This document shows positions 23,126 through 30,396 of a stretch of 30,396 nt of DNA, piece after piece. A program made the translations under genes and the position numbers. The notes below the pieces were generated by a model. That model saw only the letters and a list, made by a program, of their open reading frames with translations. It searched no databases and had not been told where the DNA came from. The DNA is taken from the NCBI GenBank assembly GCA_964580465.1, contig CAZOKJ010000028.1, positions 1 through 30,396 of the forward strand. The letters run 5' to 3'. How positions within the stretch are numbered: the first letter of the stretch is position 1; each line of letters begins with the position of its first letter. This stretch comes from Taishania sp964580465. GTDB lineage: Bacteria; Bacteroidota; Bacteroidia; Flavobacteriales_D; Crocinitomicaceae.

Positions 23126-24642
23126 AAAAAACGACTACAATTAATCTAGCTGGAACGGTGTTTCATATAGAAGAAGATGCTTATGAAGTATTGCACACTT
23201 ATTTTGAAGATTTAAAACGTGTCTTTTCAAAAGAAGAAGGAGCGGATGAATTATTGCGAGATATTGAATTGCGTTTTGCAGAGTTGTTCTCGGAACGATT
23301 GACAACGACTCGAAATGTAATTGAATCACAAGATGTTAGTGAAGTTATTGCTATAATGGGTTCACCTAACCAATTTTTAGATGAAGAAGAGCAAGCTGAA
23401 AATAGTTCGTCAGAAACAGTTTCAGACAAAGGAGTTAAGCGTTTGTTTCGCGATACAGAAAATGGTAAAATCGGAGGTGTTTCTGCTGGTTTAGGGCATT
23501 ATTTAAACATTGATCCCGCAATTATTCGCATCATTTGGATTGTTTTTGTATTGGTTGGTGGTTCTGGTGTTTTGGTTTACCTCATTGCTTGGATGGCGAT
23601 GCCAGAGGCAAAGACTACTTCTGAAAAGTTGCAAATGAAAGGTCAGTCTGTTAATTTAGATAACATCAAAACCTATGCAGAACGCATGGGGCAAGAAGCT
23701 CAAAAAGGAGCCGAACGTGCTTCAAAGTCGATTAAAAATGCGTTTAATAACACACAACAAGGTGCAAATACCCTCGGAAGAGTGATTGTAAAAGGATTTG
23801 GTATTTTTGCTATCATTACTGGTTTGACATCATTGATTATTTTAATAACTGCCTTTTTTATTAGGGGGGCTCAAATCAATGTGAATGACTCTGTTGTTTA
23901 TGCTGATATGTATTCAATGGTTGGACTGTTCTTTTTTGAAAAACAGTTGTCTTTTTGGATGTTGTTTTTAGTGGCTTTAATTCCTATTTTACTTATTTTG
24001 TTGTTGGGAGTTAAGTTGCTTAACAATCGTTTAAATCTTAAAATTCCAGTAATTGGTTTAGTGATATTTTGGTTTCTTTCTATCATTGGTTTTGCCTATT
24101 CTACTGTTAAATCAAGTTTAGATTTCAAGGAGAAATATGCGTATGCTGATGAAGAAACATTAGATGTTTCACTGGAACGATTAGATGTTAAACTATTTGA
24201 AAAAAATATTGAAATCACAGACGTAATGGATTATGATTTTGACAATTATTTTTCCATCGAAAATGGTGTAGTAAGTTTGGGATATGTTGGGTTAATCATT
24301 GAACCATCTAACGATTCTTTGTTTCATTATTCGATTGAACGCAGAAGTAATGGCGGAAGTTTGAGTACAGCAAAAGAGTATGCATCAAAAATCAATTATT
24401 CTGTTAAGGTTGAAAATGGGGAATTACAAATGCCTACACTTTATCAAATAGCTCCTAATGAGCGTTTTAGAAATCAAAAAGTGAAGTTGAGAATTGCTGT
24501 TCCAAAAGGTAAAGAAATTGTTTTACATGGCAACTTAAAAGAATATCCTATTGAGATTGAAGCGTCAAGTTTTGTTGATGAACAAGTCAGCAAAACTTCC
24601 ACTTGGGTGGCAGGTGAAACAGCAATGTATTTGAAGAATTAA
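23122..24642 (+). CDS. PspC domain membrane protein
   Basis: A 506-residue membrane protein with a cytosolic N-terminal part of about 100 residues (MKKTTTINLAGTVFHIEEDA, then helical). The PspC domain spans about 103-163 (KRLFRDTENGKIGGVSAGLG, then YLIAWMAMPE). Three further hydrophobic helices lie between residues 220 and 335. A C-terminal soluble domain has a beta-rich ending (LRIAVPKGKEIVLHGNLKEY). In proteobacteria PspC senses envelope stress; in Bacteroidota this architecture is paired with PadR and its signal is not known to me. The ATG at 23122 overlaps the padR stop; a start 48 bases upstream would add unconserved residues inside padR. A terminator follows the gene. Confidence 0.9.
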   Translation: MKKTTTINLAGTVFHIEEDAYEVLHTYFEDLKRVFSKEEGADELLRDIELRFAELFSERLTTTRNVIESQDVSEVIAIMGSPNQFLDEEEQAENSSSETVSDKGVKRLFRDTENGKIGGVSAGLGHYLNIDPAIIRIIWIVFVLVGGSGVLVYLIAWMAMPEAKTTSEKLQMKGQSVNLDNIKTYAERMGQEAQKGAERASKSIKNAFNNTQQGANTLGRVIVKGFGIFAIITGLTSLIILITAFFIRGAQINVNDSVVYADMYSMVGLFFFEKQLSFWMLFLVALIPILLILLLGVKLLNNRLNLKIPVIGLVIFWFLSIIGFAYSTVKSSLDFKEKYAYADEETLDVSLERLDVKLFEKNIEITDVMDYDFDNYFSIENGVVSLGYVGLIIEPSNDSLFHYSIERRSNGGSLSTAKEYASKINYSVKVENGELQMPTLYQIAPNERFRNQKVKLRIAVPKGKEIVLHGNLKEYPIEIEASSFVDEQVSKTSTWVAGETAMYLKN

Positions 24643-24712
24643 TTCATAGTTCAACATTTGACAGCGTGTATTTGATTTGCCTCAATTGATCTGTTGAATG
24701 TTATTTAACTAG

Positions 24713-24749
24713 AGCCCTAAAGCAACACTGTTTGTTTTAGGGCTTTTTT
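24713..24749 (+). terminator. Rho-independent terminator after the padR-pspC operon
   Basis: AGCCCTAAA (24713-24721) pairs exactly with TTTAGGGCT (24736-24744), followed by a T run on the plus strand. It closes the padR-pspC operon. Confidence 0.88.
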
Positions 24750-24817
24750 ATGTGAAATGATTTACAAAATGAAATTAAAAATATCAATACAATAAATAAT
24801 TCAATAAAAAGTTATTG

Positions 24818-24825
24818 TATATTTG
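24818..24825 (+). promoter_or_regulatory. -7 element immediately before the SDR gene
   Basis: TATATTTG, a perfect TAnnTTTG, ends only four bases before the ATG at 24830, so the transcript would begin at or beside the start codon. No TTG lies at the usual -33 distance. The start at 24830 is therefore chosen over a TTG at 24815, which would precede the element. Confidence 0.5.
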
Positions 24826-24829
24826 TTTT

Positions 24830-25816
24830 ATGAAAATAGGAATAACCGGAGCTACTGGGCATATAGGAGTTACTATTTGCCGCATATTACTTGAGCGCAA
24901 CTATGAGGTGGTTGCTCTTGTTCAAAAAGATCGTCTAGGAATTGAAAATTTACCTATCACTTTTGTCGATGGGAATGTTTTAGACCGAGAATCGTTGAAA
25001 GCATTCATGGGACAAGTAGATGCAGTTATTCATGCTGCTGGTGTGATTGAATTGGGCTATTCATTCAACCAAAGAGTGTATGATGTTAATGTAATAGGAA
25101 CCAAAAATATCATTGAAATTGCCAAAGAACAAGGTATCAAAAAGTTAGTGCATTTTAGTTCTGTTCACGCATTTGTACAGCAACCTCACCATACTCCAGT
25201 CGATGAAAAACGTCCATTTGTTGATGCTCATTCAGTATTTTATGATCAAACAAAACGAGACGGACATTTGTTGGCGTTGGAGGCTGCTAAAAATGGTCTA
25301 GATGTAGTGGTGGTTTGCCCAACGTCTTCTGTTGGTCCACCAGATTTTAAACCTTCCAAGGTTGGTCGAGCAATTATGGATGTGTACAAAGGAAGTATTC
25401 CTGCAGTAGTGCGCGGTGGTTTTGACTTTGCCGATGTGCGCGATGTTGCTACTGGTGCTGTCTTAGCCTTGGAAAAGGGAAGAAGTGGTGAAACTTATAT
25501 TCTTGGTGGAGAATATTATAGCATCAAACAGTTTTCTGATTATGTGATGGAGGCTAAAGGAACTAAAAAACGTTTGTTAGAGCTACCGTTAGTAGTGGCT
25601 AAAATAGGTTTGCCTTTTGTTCAAACTTTTTCAGCTATTACAAAACGACCGCCAATTTATGATAAAACCTACATTGATATTTTATTGGATGGCAACGAAA
25701 AAACCTTATCCGATAAGGCTAAACAAGAGTTGGGCTATAGCGTTCGTCCATTTGGTGAAACAATCACGGACACTGTTGCATGGTTTATTGATGGAGGTAT
25801 TTTAAAGAAGAAATAA
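24830..25816 (+). CDS. NAD-dependent epimerase/dehydratase (extended SDR)
   Basis: A 328-residue extended short-chain dehydrogenase. GITGATGHIG at the N-terminus is the GxxGxxG nucleotide-binding turn. VHFSSVHAF holds the catalytic Ser and YDQTKRDGH the YxxxK catalytic pair. VVCPTSSVGPPDFKPSK is like dihydroflavonol reductase and 3-beta-hydroxysteroid dehydrogenase relatives. The oxidised or reduced substrate is a hydroxyl/keto group on a small molecule, not identifiable from sequence. The next gene begins directly after the stop codon and encodes a steroid 5-alpha-reductase-like enzyme, which raises the possibility that both act on the same sterol- or polyprenol-like compound. Start chosen from the conserved MKIGITGATG. 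Confidence 0.88.
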   Translation: MKIGITGATGHIGVTICRILLERNYEVVALVQKDRLGIENLPITFVDGNVLDRESLKAFMGQVDAVIHAAGVIELGYSFNQRVYDVNVIGTKNIIEIAKEQGIKKLVHFSSVHAFVQQPHHTPVDEKRPFVDAHSVFYDQTKRDGHLLALEAAKNGLDVVVVCPTSSVGPPDFKPSKVGRAIMDVYKGSIPAVVRGGFDFADVRDVATGAVLALEKGRSGETYILGGEYYSIKQFSDYVMEAKGTKKRLLELPLVVAKIGLPFVQTFSAITKRPPIYDKTYIDILLDGNEKTLSDKAKQELGYSVRPFGETITDTVAWFIDGGILKKK

Positions 25817-26572
25817 ATGACTATTGAACAATTTGAAACACTTACATGGGCTTGGATTGCCATTGGAGTGATTGTGTTTTTTGCCCTATTGTTTATTACG
25901 GCACCTTATGGAAGGCATACGAGTACAACTTGGGGGCCTTTAATCGATAATCGTGTTGGTTGGTTCGTTATGGAATTTTTTGTTTTAGTTGTTCTAGCTT
26001 ATTTCTTAGCTACAGGCACCAATACACAATCTATAACCAATTGGGTGATGATTGGACTGTTTTCTTTTCACTACTTGAATCGAAGCTTGGTTTTTCCGTT
26101 TCGATTACAAACAAAAGGGAAGAAAATGCCACTGTCGATTATGACGATGGGAATGTTTTTTAACTTGATGAATGGCTTGTTATTGGGTTATTATTTTGGC
26201 GAACTAAAAGTGTATGAAAATGAGTGGTTGCAATCACCTCAATTCATCATTGGAATGGTTGTTTTCTTGTCAGGCATGACGATTAATTGGCAATCAGATA
26301 CTATTTTAATCAACCTCAGAAAACCAGGGGAAACGGGTTACAAAATTCCACAAGGAGGATTGTTTAAATACATCAGTTGCCCCAATCTTTTTGGAGAAGT
26401 AATGGAATGGTTTGGTTTCGCAGTCTTGACATGGAGTCTTCCAGGTTTTGCTTTCTTTGTGTGGACTTTTGCTAACTTAACACCACGTGCAATTGCTCAT
26501 CATAAATGGTATTTATCCACTTTTGATGATTATCCAAAGGAGCGAAAAGCTGTTTTTCCTTACTTATGGTAA
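25817..26572 (+). CDS. 3-oxo-5-alpha-steroid 4-dehydrogenase family membrane reductase
   Basis: A 251-residue integral membrane protein with six or seven helices, of the steroid 5-alpha-reductase (SRD5A) family. These enzymes use NADPH to reduce a 4,5 double bond conjugated to a 3-oxo group, or related enones. The C-terminal half is strikingly like the human enzymes: NLRKPGETGYKIPQGGLF, then PNLFGEVMEWFGF with Asn190 and Glu194 at cofactor positions, and HHKWYLSTFDDYPKERKAVFP at the end. Glu53 and Tyr86 align with the catalytic Glu57 and Tyr91 of human SRD5A2, so it should be active. Its ATG follows the SDR stop codon without a gap. Its last nine bases overlap the convergent DUF4301 gene. The natural substrate in a bacterium like this is unknown. 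Confidence 0.9.
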   Translation: MTIEQFETLTWAWIAIGVIVFFALLFITAPYGRHTSTTWGPLIDNRVGWFVMEFFVLVVLAYFLATGTNTQSITNWVMIGLFSFHYLNRSLVFPFRLQTKGKKMPLSIMTMGMFFNLMNGLLLGYYFGELKVYENEWLQSPQFIIGMVVFLSGMTINWQSDTILINLRKPGETGYKIPQGGLFKYISCPNLFGEVMEWFGFAVLTWSLPGFAFFVWTFANLTPRAIAHHKWYLSTFDDYPKERKAVFPYLW

Positions 26573-27976
26573 TTGGTGACAAAAAGTTCTGTGCTGCGAA
26601 ATAAGTAAATCCAAAACTGTTTTTACAGGGCTGAACGTTTCTTGAGAAATTTCAACAAATAAAGTATTCCAATTTGCCATTCCTCCATTCCATAATCCAG
26701 GTTGTTCTATGTAGCTGATTTCTTGTCCTTTTTGCATTTTATTGACAACAAAATATTTTGATTCGTCTTTGAATACAGTCAAATCTAATTTTTCATTGTT
26801 TAAATTTAAAGGACAAAGTGCCATCATTACAGGGTTGAAATGCGTACTTTTAATCATCAAGCGGAATTGTTCCCCTGCGTGTGAAATTTGTGCTTTTTCT
26901 ACAATTTGTTTGGTAATAACACCCTTATCATCGATCCAAAATGGTCCACCACCAGGTTGCCCTTCGTTTCTAACCATTCCACATACACGTATCGGTCGAT
27001 TGATAACATTCAAAATGTCTTGCTCCGTTTTTAGTCCATTTAGTTCTTGTGGCGAAATGAATTGATAACGCTCATTCAAATTGATAAGTGCTTCCTTAGA
27101 AGGTTGTTGTTGAATGTTTTTAAGCGCTGTTCTGAATTGTTGCAATATTCCACCAATCGCAGTCCATGTTTCCATTGACATACTCGAATTGTTGAAATGC
27201 TGTACATTGTCAATATTTTTGATAAAAATTAATTCTTCGTCCAATTGATTGAGATTGTCAAGCAAAGCGCCATGACCAGCGGGTCTTCTAATTTCTTTTC
27301 CATCTTCTTGAGCAATGGCACCATCTTTTGTGAAGGCATAAGCATCGCTTTCTTTGTTTTGTGTAGAGAAAGAAACATTGTATTTTTTACCAGTTAATCC
27401 TTCCAAGTTAGCAATACTTTGCTTGATAGCTGCTTCAAATTCAGGTTGAATTGTGAAATGGAATTTTGTTGCTCCATTTGTTAAACGAGTTCCTTGTAAT
27501 ACATGTTCTTGAAAAGGATTTAAGATGAAAGGCTCATTGTAATGAAATGGGATTAATCCTTTGGGTAAATTTCCAAAGTTTAGCCCGTTTTCGCTTAACA
27601 AATAAGAAGCTAATTCTTCAGCGTCTAGCACAGCATCTTTAGCCTTTTGTTTGATATCGTTGGGTAACAAATGGTAAAAAGCAAACTCATGCAAGTGGTT
27701 TAAGAAGCGTTCAATGGATCCAATGTCGGAAAATTGATCAGCTTGCGTTAAAAAGTCAAATAAAAAGGCAAACATACGAGAGCCCGAGCCAGAAGCAGGA
27801 ATAAAAAAAGTAGGACTTAAATTTGACTGCACAAACGTATTCTTAGCAGATTCCCATTCCGATTCTGTTAGTTTCATAATTCCTTCACCAATTCTACAAG
27901 GAGCAAAAAGAACTACCTTTGATTGGTCTTTGACCACTTTTTCTCGTTGGTCGTTTATAATTTCTTCACGTTTCAT
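26564..27976 (-). CDS. DUF4301 family protein, nucleotidyltransferase-like
   Basis: A 470-residue cytosolic protein of the Bacteroidota family DUF4301. The early motif FFIPASGSGSRMFAFLF (about residues 57-73) resembles the nucleotide-binding GxGxRM loop of sugar-phosphate nucleotidyltransferases. RRPAGHGALLDNLNQL and GGGPFWIDDKG are other stretches I associate with this family. The function has not been established to my knowledge. The start at 27976 (MKREEIINDQ) is preferred; a start 105 bases upstream would run into the divergent methyltransferase gene. It converges with the 5-alpha-reductase gene, overlapping nine bases at the stops. Confidence 0.85.
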   Translation of the reverse strand: MKREEIINDQREKVVKDQSKVVLFAPCRIGEGIMKLTESEWESAKNTFVQSNLSPTFFIPASGSGSRMFAFLFDFLTQADQFSDIGSIERFLNHLHEFAFYHLLPNDIKQKAKDAVLDAEELASYLLSENGLNFGNLPKGLIPFHYNEPFILNPFQEHVLQGTRLTNGATKFHFTIQPEFEAAIKQSIANLEGLTGKKYNVSFSTQNKESDAYAFTKDGAIAQEDGKEIRRPAGHGALLDNLNQLDEELIFIKNIDNVQHFNNSSMSMETWTAIGGILQQFRTALKNIQQQPSKEALINLNERYQFISPQELNGLKTEQDILNVINRPIRVCGMVRNEGQPGGGPFWIDDKGVITKQIVEKAQISHAGEQFRLMIKSTHFNPVMMALCPLNLNNEKLDLTVFKDESKYFVVNKMQKGQEISYIEQPGLWNGGMANWNTLFVEISQETFSPVKTVLDLLISQHRTFCHQLP

Positions 27977-27977
27977 A

Positions 27978-28007
27978 TTGTATTCTAAACGTAATTTATT
28001 TACTTTG
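27978..28007 (+). promoter_or_regulatory. Promoter of the O-methyltransferase gene
   Basis: TTG at 27978-27980 is followed after 19 bases by TTACTTTG at 28000-28007 (one mismatch to TAnnTTTG), ending four bases before the GTG start at 28012. The correct spacing to the -33 element supports it. The transcript would be leaderless or nearly so. Confidence 0.45.
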
Positions 28008-28011
28008 TATT

Positions 28012-28776
28012 GTGAATTTAGTGTTCGAATATATAAAATATCGTTGGAAAGCCAAAGGAAGACATGGCACACATTCGCCATTTATTTACAAAATGGTAGA
28101 TGAATGTTTTAAAATCCCGATAAATAAAGCAGATAAAAAACAGATAGATTCCTTAATTGACGAGCTTTCAAGTGATGTTAGAAGCATTGAAGTAGCTGAT
28201 TTTGGTGCTGGATCAAAAAAGTTAAAAAAACAACGAAAAATTTCATCCATTCTTCGAACAAGCTCTAGTAAAGGTAAATTTGCGAAGCGATTTTATCAGT
28301 TTTCAGCTTACTACCAACCTAAAAAAATACTTGAATTTGGTACTTCTTTAGGTATTGGAACAATTCATTTTGCAAATGGAAATCCAACAAGTGAAATTTT
28401 AACGATAGAGGCTTGTCCCCAAACGGCAACTGTTGCTCAAGAAAATTTTAAGCGAGTAGGAGTGGAGAATGTTAGACTTTTAAATACCACTTTTCGCCAG
28501 TTTTTATCAGATCATGCCTTGGAATCGTATGATTTACTATTCATTGATGGTCACCATGATGGTAAGGCTTTATTGGAATATGTAGGTGCCTTAGAGCCAT
28601 ACATGAAAGAGGATAGTTTGGTGATTTTAGATGATATTCGCTGGAGTAATTCAATGCACGAAGCTTGGAAGCAACTGGTAGAAGACGAGCGTTTTCATGT
28701 TACCATTGATTTTTTTAGAATGGGAGTGATTGTCAAGCGACCACAACAACGAAAAGAACATTTTGTATTGAAATGA
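28012..28776 (+). CDS. Class I SAM-dependent O-methyltransferase
   Basis: A 254-residue cytosolic methyltransferase. The first 90 residues are a lead-in with HGTHSPFIYKMVDECF, shared by a Bacteroidota subgroup. The Rossmann-fold methyltransferase core begins at KILEFGTSLGIGTIHFA (motif I, SAM binding). LTIEACP is the acidic ribose-binding strand, DLLFIDGHH the motif IV metal/catalytic region and LVILDDIRW the following strand, as in catechol-type O-methyltransferases. The substrate is unknown. The start is GTG, supported by the promoter ending four bases upstream. It is divergent from the DUF4301 gene with 35 bases between start codons. Confidence 0.82.
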   Translation: MNLVFEYIKYRWKAKGRHGTHSPFIYKMVDECFKIPINKADKKQIDSLIDELSSDVRSIEVADFGAGSKKLKKQRKISSILRTSSSKGKFAKRFYQFSAYYQPKKILEFGTSLGIGTIHFANGNPTSEILTIEACPQTATVAQENFKRVGVENVRLLNTTFRQFLSDHALESYDLLFIDGHHDGKALLEYVGALEPYMKEDSLVILDDIRWSNSMHEAWKQLVEDERFHVTIDFFRMGVIVKRPQQRKEHFVLK

Positions 28777-28841
28777 TTTAATGTGTAATCCATGCTATGA
28801 CCACTAGTTTCTTTTTTTGGATAAAGAACTTTCTCGATTAA

Positions 28842-28972
28842 ATCGGTATATCGCCATATACCGATATGCCAATAAAGGTGTTGTTATAGTGAATGTCGTC
28901 ATATACCGATATGCCGGTAAATGTGTTGTTATAGCGAATATCGTCATGTACCGATATGCCAATACATGCTGC
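28842..28972. repeat. 45-bp tandem repeat, 2.7 copies, with an inverted end
   Basis: Units at 28851-28895, 28896-28940 and 28941-28972 (partial) begin TCGYCATRTACCGATATGCC. The first two are identical at 39 of 45 positions. The 10-base ATCGGTATAT at 28842-28851, just before unit 1, is an exact inverted copy of ATATACCGAT (28856-28865), so the array opens with a hairpin. No spacer-like variable segment exists. The remaining bases of this 247-base spacer show no gene or promoter. Confidence 0.85.
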
Positions 28973-29023
28973 CTTTAATTACCAAACTGAAATCAATAAC
29001 TTAGTATCTCAACTTGTCTTTCA

Positions 29024-29776
29024 TCAAATTTTATGACGATATTGAAAACCATCGATGCGACTGCTTTTACTAGAGTCAATTAATTTCCCCACACTTGAAC
29101 TAACATTCATTTCTGGAACATTTAATTGGTATTCTTTTGCCTTTTGTGTATAATACGCTTCTTTTGATGGATGTTCGGGATAAACAATATTATAAATTCC
29201 TGATGGAACGTTTTGTGTTAGAATCACCTCAAAAAAGTCTAAAATATCTTCTTTGTGTACCAAGTTAACTACTTCTTGAGCCTTGGTAACACTTCCTTTT
29301 TTGCTTAATGAAAAAATAGGATGACGATCTTCACCAATTAATCCTCCAAGTCGCAATATGATGACTTTTTGTTGTAGTCGTTGCAACAATTGTTCCATTT
29401 TCCAAGAAGTATTTTCTTTGTTTATAGACTGACTTTCTTCTGTAATGGTAACTTCACTTTCTGAATAAACCCCAATTGTTGAAGTAAAAATAACTGTGCA
29501 ATGAGGGGGAAGATGTTGGGTGAGTTGTTGGACGAAATGGTGTAAAATAGTTTCGCTTTCTCTCGGAATGGTAGAACAGATGTATAAAAAGTCGAGTTTT
29601 TTCCAATCTTGATTTTTTAAGTCTTCCCCAAATTGAAAAGAAATGCACCTTTCTGATAAAAAATCACTTGTTCCAGTTTGATTGGTAAAAAAATAAGAAT
29701 ACTTATTAGTAGTGTTAATTCGCTCAACCCATGATTTCCCCAACCAACCTGCTCCAATAATTCCTATGTTTTTCAT
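29024..29776 (-). CDS. YeeZ-like atypical SDR / NAD(P)-binding protein
   Basis: A 250-residue Rossmann-fold protein. MKNIGIIGAGWLGKSW is the nucleotide-binding loop. LYICSTIPRES and VIFTSTIGVYSE follow, then LRLGGLIGEDRHP and NLVHKEDILDFFEVI, the pattern of the atypical SDR group around E. coli YeeZ. In place of the classic YxxxK there is NTSWKMEQLL, without the catalytic tyrosine, also normal for that group. The reaction is therefore uncertain; it may be an NADP-binding epimerase-like or reductase-like enzyme. A perfect -7 element ends four bases before the ATG, and a terminator of the upstream gene separates it from that gene, so it is transcribed alone. Confidence 0.8.
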   Translation of the reverse strand: MKNIGIIGAGWLGKSWVERINTTNKYSYFFTNQTGTSDFLSERCISFQFGEDLKNQDWKKLDFLYICSTIPRESETILHHFVQQLTQHLPPHCTVIFTSTIGVYSESEVTITEESQSINKENTSWKMEQLLQRLQQKVIILRLGGLIGEDRHPIFSLSKKGSVTKAQEVVNLVHKEDILDFFEVILTQNVPSGIYNIVYPEHPSKEAYYTQKAKEYQLNVPEMNVSSSVGKLIDSSKSSRIDGFQYRHKI

Positions 29777-29780
29777 GCTT

Positions 29781-29788
29781 CAAAGGTA
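29781..29788 (-). promoter_or_regulatory. -7 element immediately before the YeeZ-like gene
   Basis: TACCTTTG on the minus strand matches TAnnTTTG fully and ends four bases before the ATG, implying a leaderless transcript. No TTG lies at the normal -33 distance. Confidence 0.45.
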
Positions 29789-29801
29789 TTAAAAATTAGA
29801 C

Positions 29802-29829
29802 AAAAAAAGAGCGACTAAAAGCCGCTCTT
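29802..29829 (-). terminator. Rho-independent terminator after the T9SS protein gene
   Basis: AAGAGCG (29807-29813) pairs with CGCTCTT (29823-29829) around a 9-base loop. On the minus strand a run of T follows. It lies 20 bases after the stop codon of the surface-protein gene. Confidence 0.8.
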
Positions 29830-29848
29830 GCAATTTTAAAATTTGAGT

Positions 29849-30396
29849 TTATCGTATAATTTCTATTTTTTCAATGTTTGTTTTCCTTTCAGTAACTGTA
29901 ATTAATTGATAACTTCCAGGCTGATAATTGGTCACATCAATAGCTATGTTGCCTGAATTTACTGATTGCTTTTCATAAACTAATTTTCCAGTAACATCAA
30001 TCAATTGTATTCTCTCAATTACTTCACTTGATTTTACATGTAATTGTTTGCTTGTTGGATTAGGATAAACAACAAAATTATGCTCAATATCTTTTATTCC
30101 AGCGCATTCGTCCACTACAATAATTGTTTGTGCACTCGCTGAGCAATTTTCAGCGTTTGTGTAGGTATATGTAATGATATTGTTACCAACTGATGCTTGA
30201 CTTGGATCGAACTGTGTACCATTGACTCCATTCCCGCTGTAGGTACCGCCTGCTGGGTGACCAATTGTCAATTCAAAAGGTGAATGATAAGCACAAACAG
30301 TATTGCCATTATCAATGCTTACACTTGGTTCTACTTTAGGATTAGCCACTGCCGAAGCCGGTTGACTTGTACAACCTCCAACTGATTGTGTCACCG
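29849..30396 (-). CDS. C-terminal part of a T9SS-secreted surface protein (runs off the window)
   Basis: The last 182 or so residues of a larger exported protein; the frame is open to the window edge, so the N-terminus is missing. The first visible part has an Ig-like adhesin repeat (GGTYSGNGVNGTQFDPSQAS, then ITYTYTNAENCSAS), common in large Bacteroidota surface proteins. After CAGIKDIEH comes the type A T9SS sorting domain: FVVYPNPTSKQLHVKS, then IQLIDVTGKLVYEKQ and a final YQPGSYQLITV strand. This domain directs export through the outer membrane by the type IX (Por) system and is cut off on the surface. Its presence implies the organism has T9SS. A GTG near the edge is an ordinary valine codon, not the start. 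Confidence 0.9.
   Translation of the reverse strand, partial: VTQSVGGCTSQPASAVANPKVEPSVSIDNGNTVCAYHSPFELTIGHPAGGTYSGNGVNGTQFDPSQASVGNNIITYTYTNAENCSASAQTIIVVDECAGIKDIEHNFVVYPNPTSKQLHVKSSEVIERIQLIDVTGKLVYEKQSVNSGNIAIDVTNYQPGSYQLITVTERKTNIEKIEIIR

Noticed and set aside
27977..28081. N-terminal extension of the DUF4301 protein
   Set aside because: It would overlap the divergent methyltransferase gene by 70 bases; the conserved part begins at MKREEIINDQ.
28851..28972. CRISPR-like direct repeats
   Set aside because: The whole 45-base unit is conserved from copy to copy, with no variable spacers, only 2.7 copies and no cas genes.

Overview
The window is a piece of a low-GC Bacteroidota chromosome, most likely from the Flavobacteriales. 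Four things support this: recurrent TTG-N19..23-TAnnTTTG promoters, which are the Bacteroidota sigma-factor signature; a type IX secretion (Por) C-terminal sorting domain at the right edge; Bacteroidota-restricted families such as DUF4301; and short dispersed repeats containing TTTCGAGCRAMGCGAGAAATC. No rRNA, tRNA, transposase, phage gene or CRISPR array was seen. One run of exactly 100 N (18690-18789) is a scaffold gap, so the gene to its right lacks its 5' end.

Layout, left to right: dispersed repeats (1-161); mtaB tRNA methylthiotransferase (+); a convergent uvrD/pcrA helicase followed two bases later by a GT2 glycosyltransferase (-); a repeat-rich spacer (4988-5261); an S9 dipeptidyl/tripeptidyl peptidase (-); a three-gene operon (-) of periplasmic ankyrin protein, DUF2271 protein and PepSY-flavodoxin-FNR membrane reductase; a 2040-residue alpha-2-macroglobulin lipoprotein (-); a spacer with a long imperfect palindrome; a small acidic protein (-); the gap; a truncated polytopic membrane protein (+); an L,D-transpeptidase with an overlapping lipoprotein gene (-); a divergent PadR-PspC operon (+) with a clear operator; an SDR epimerase plus steroid 5-alpha-reductase-like operon (+); DUF4301 (-) divergent from an O-methyltransferase (+); a 45-bp tandem repeat; a YeeZ-like atypical SDR (-); and the C-terminal end of a T9SS-secreted surface protein (-).

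Much of the gene content concerns the envelope: protease trapping (alpha-2-macroglobulin), peptidoglycan cross-linking (L,D-transpeptidase), envelope-stress-type regulation (PadR/PspC), periplasmic peptidolysis and surface secretion. The best candidate for an under-described system is the ankyrin/DUF2271/PepSY-flavoreductase operon. It looks like a route for moving electrons from cytosolic NADPH through flavins and a membrane segment to a periplasmic protein. The DUF2271 protein carries a DGITGASI motif resembling ApbE flavinylation sites. The SDR/5-alpha-reductase pair is second: the reductase keeps the residues that align with the catalytic Glu and Tyr of the human enzyme. All family calls come from reading motifs by eye, without database searches.
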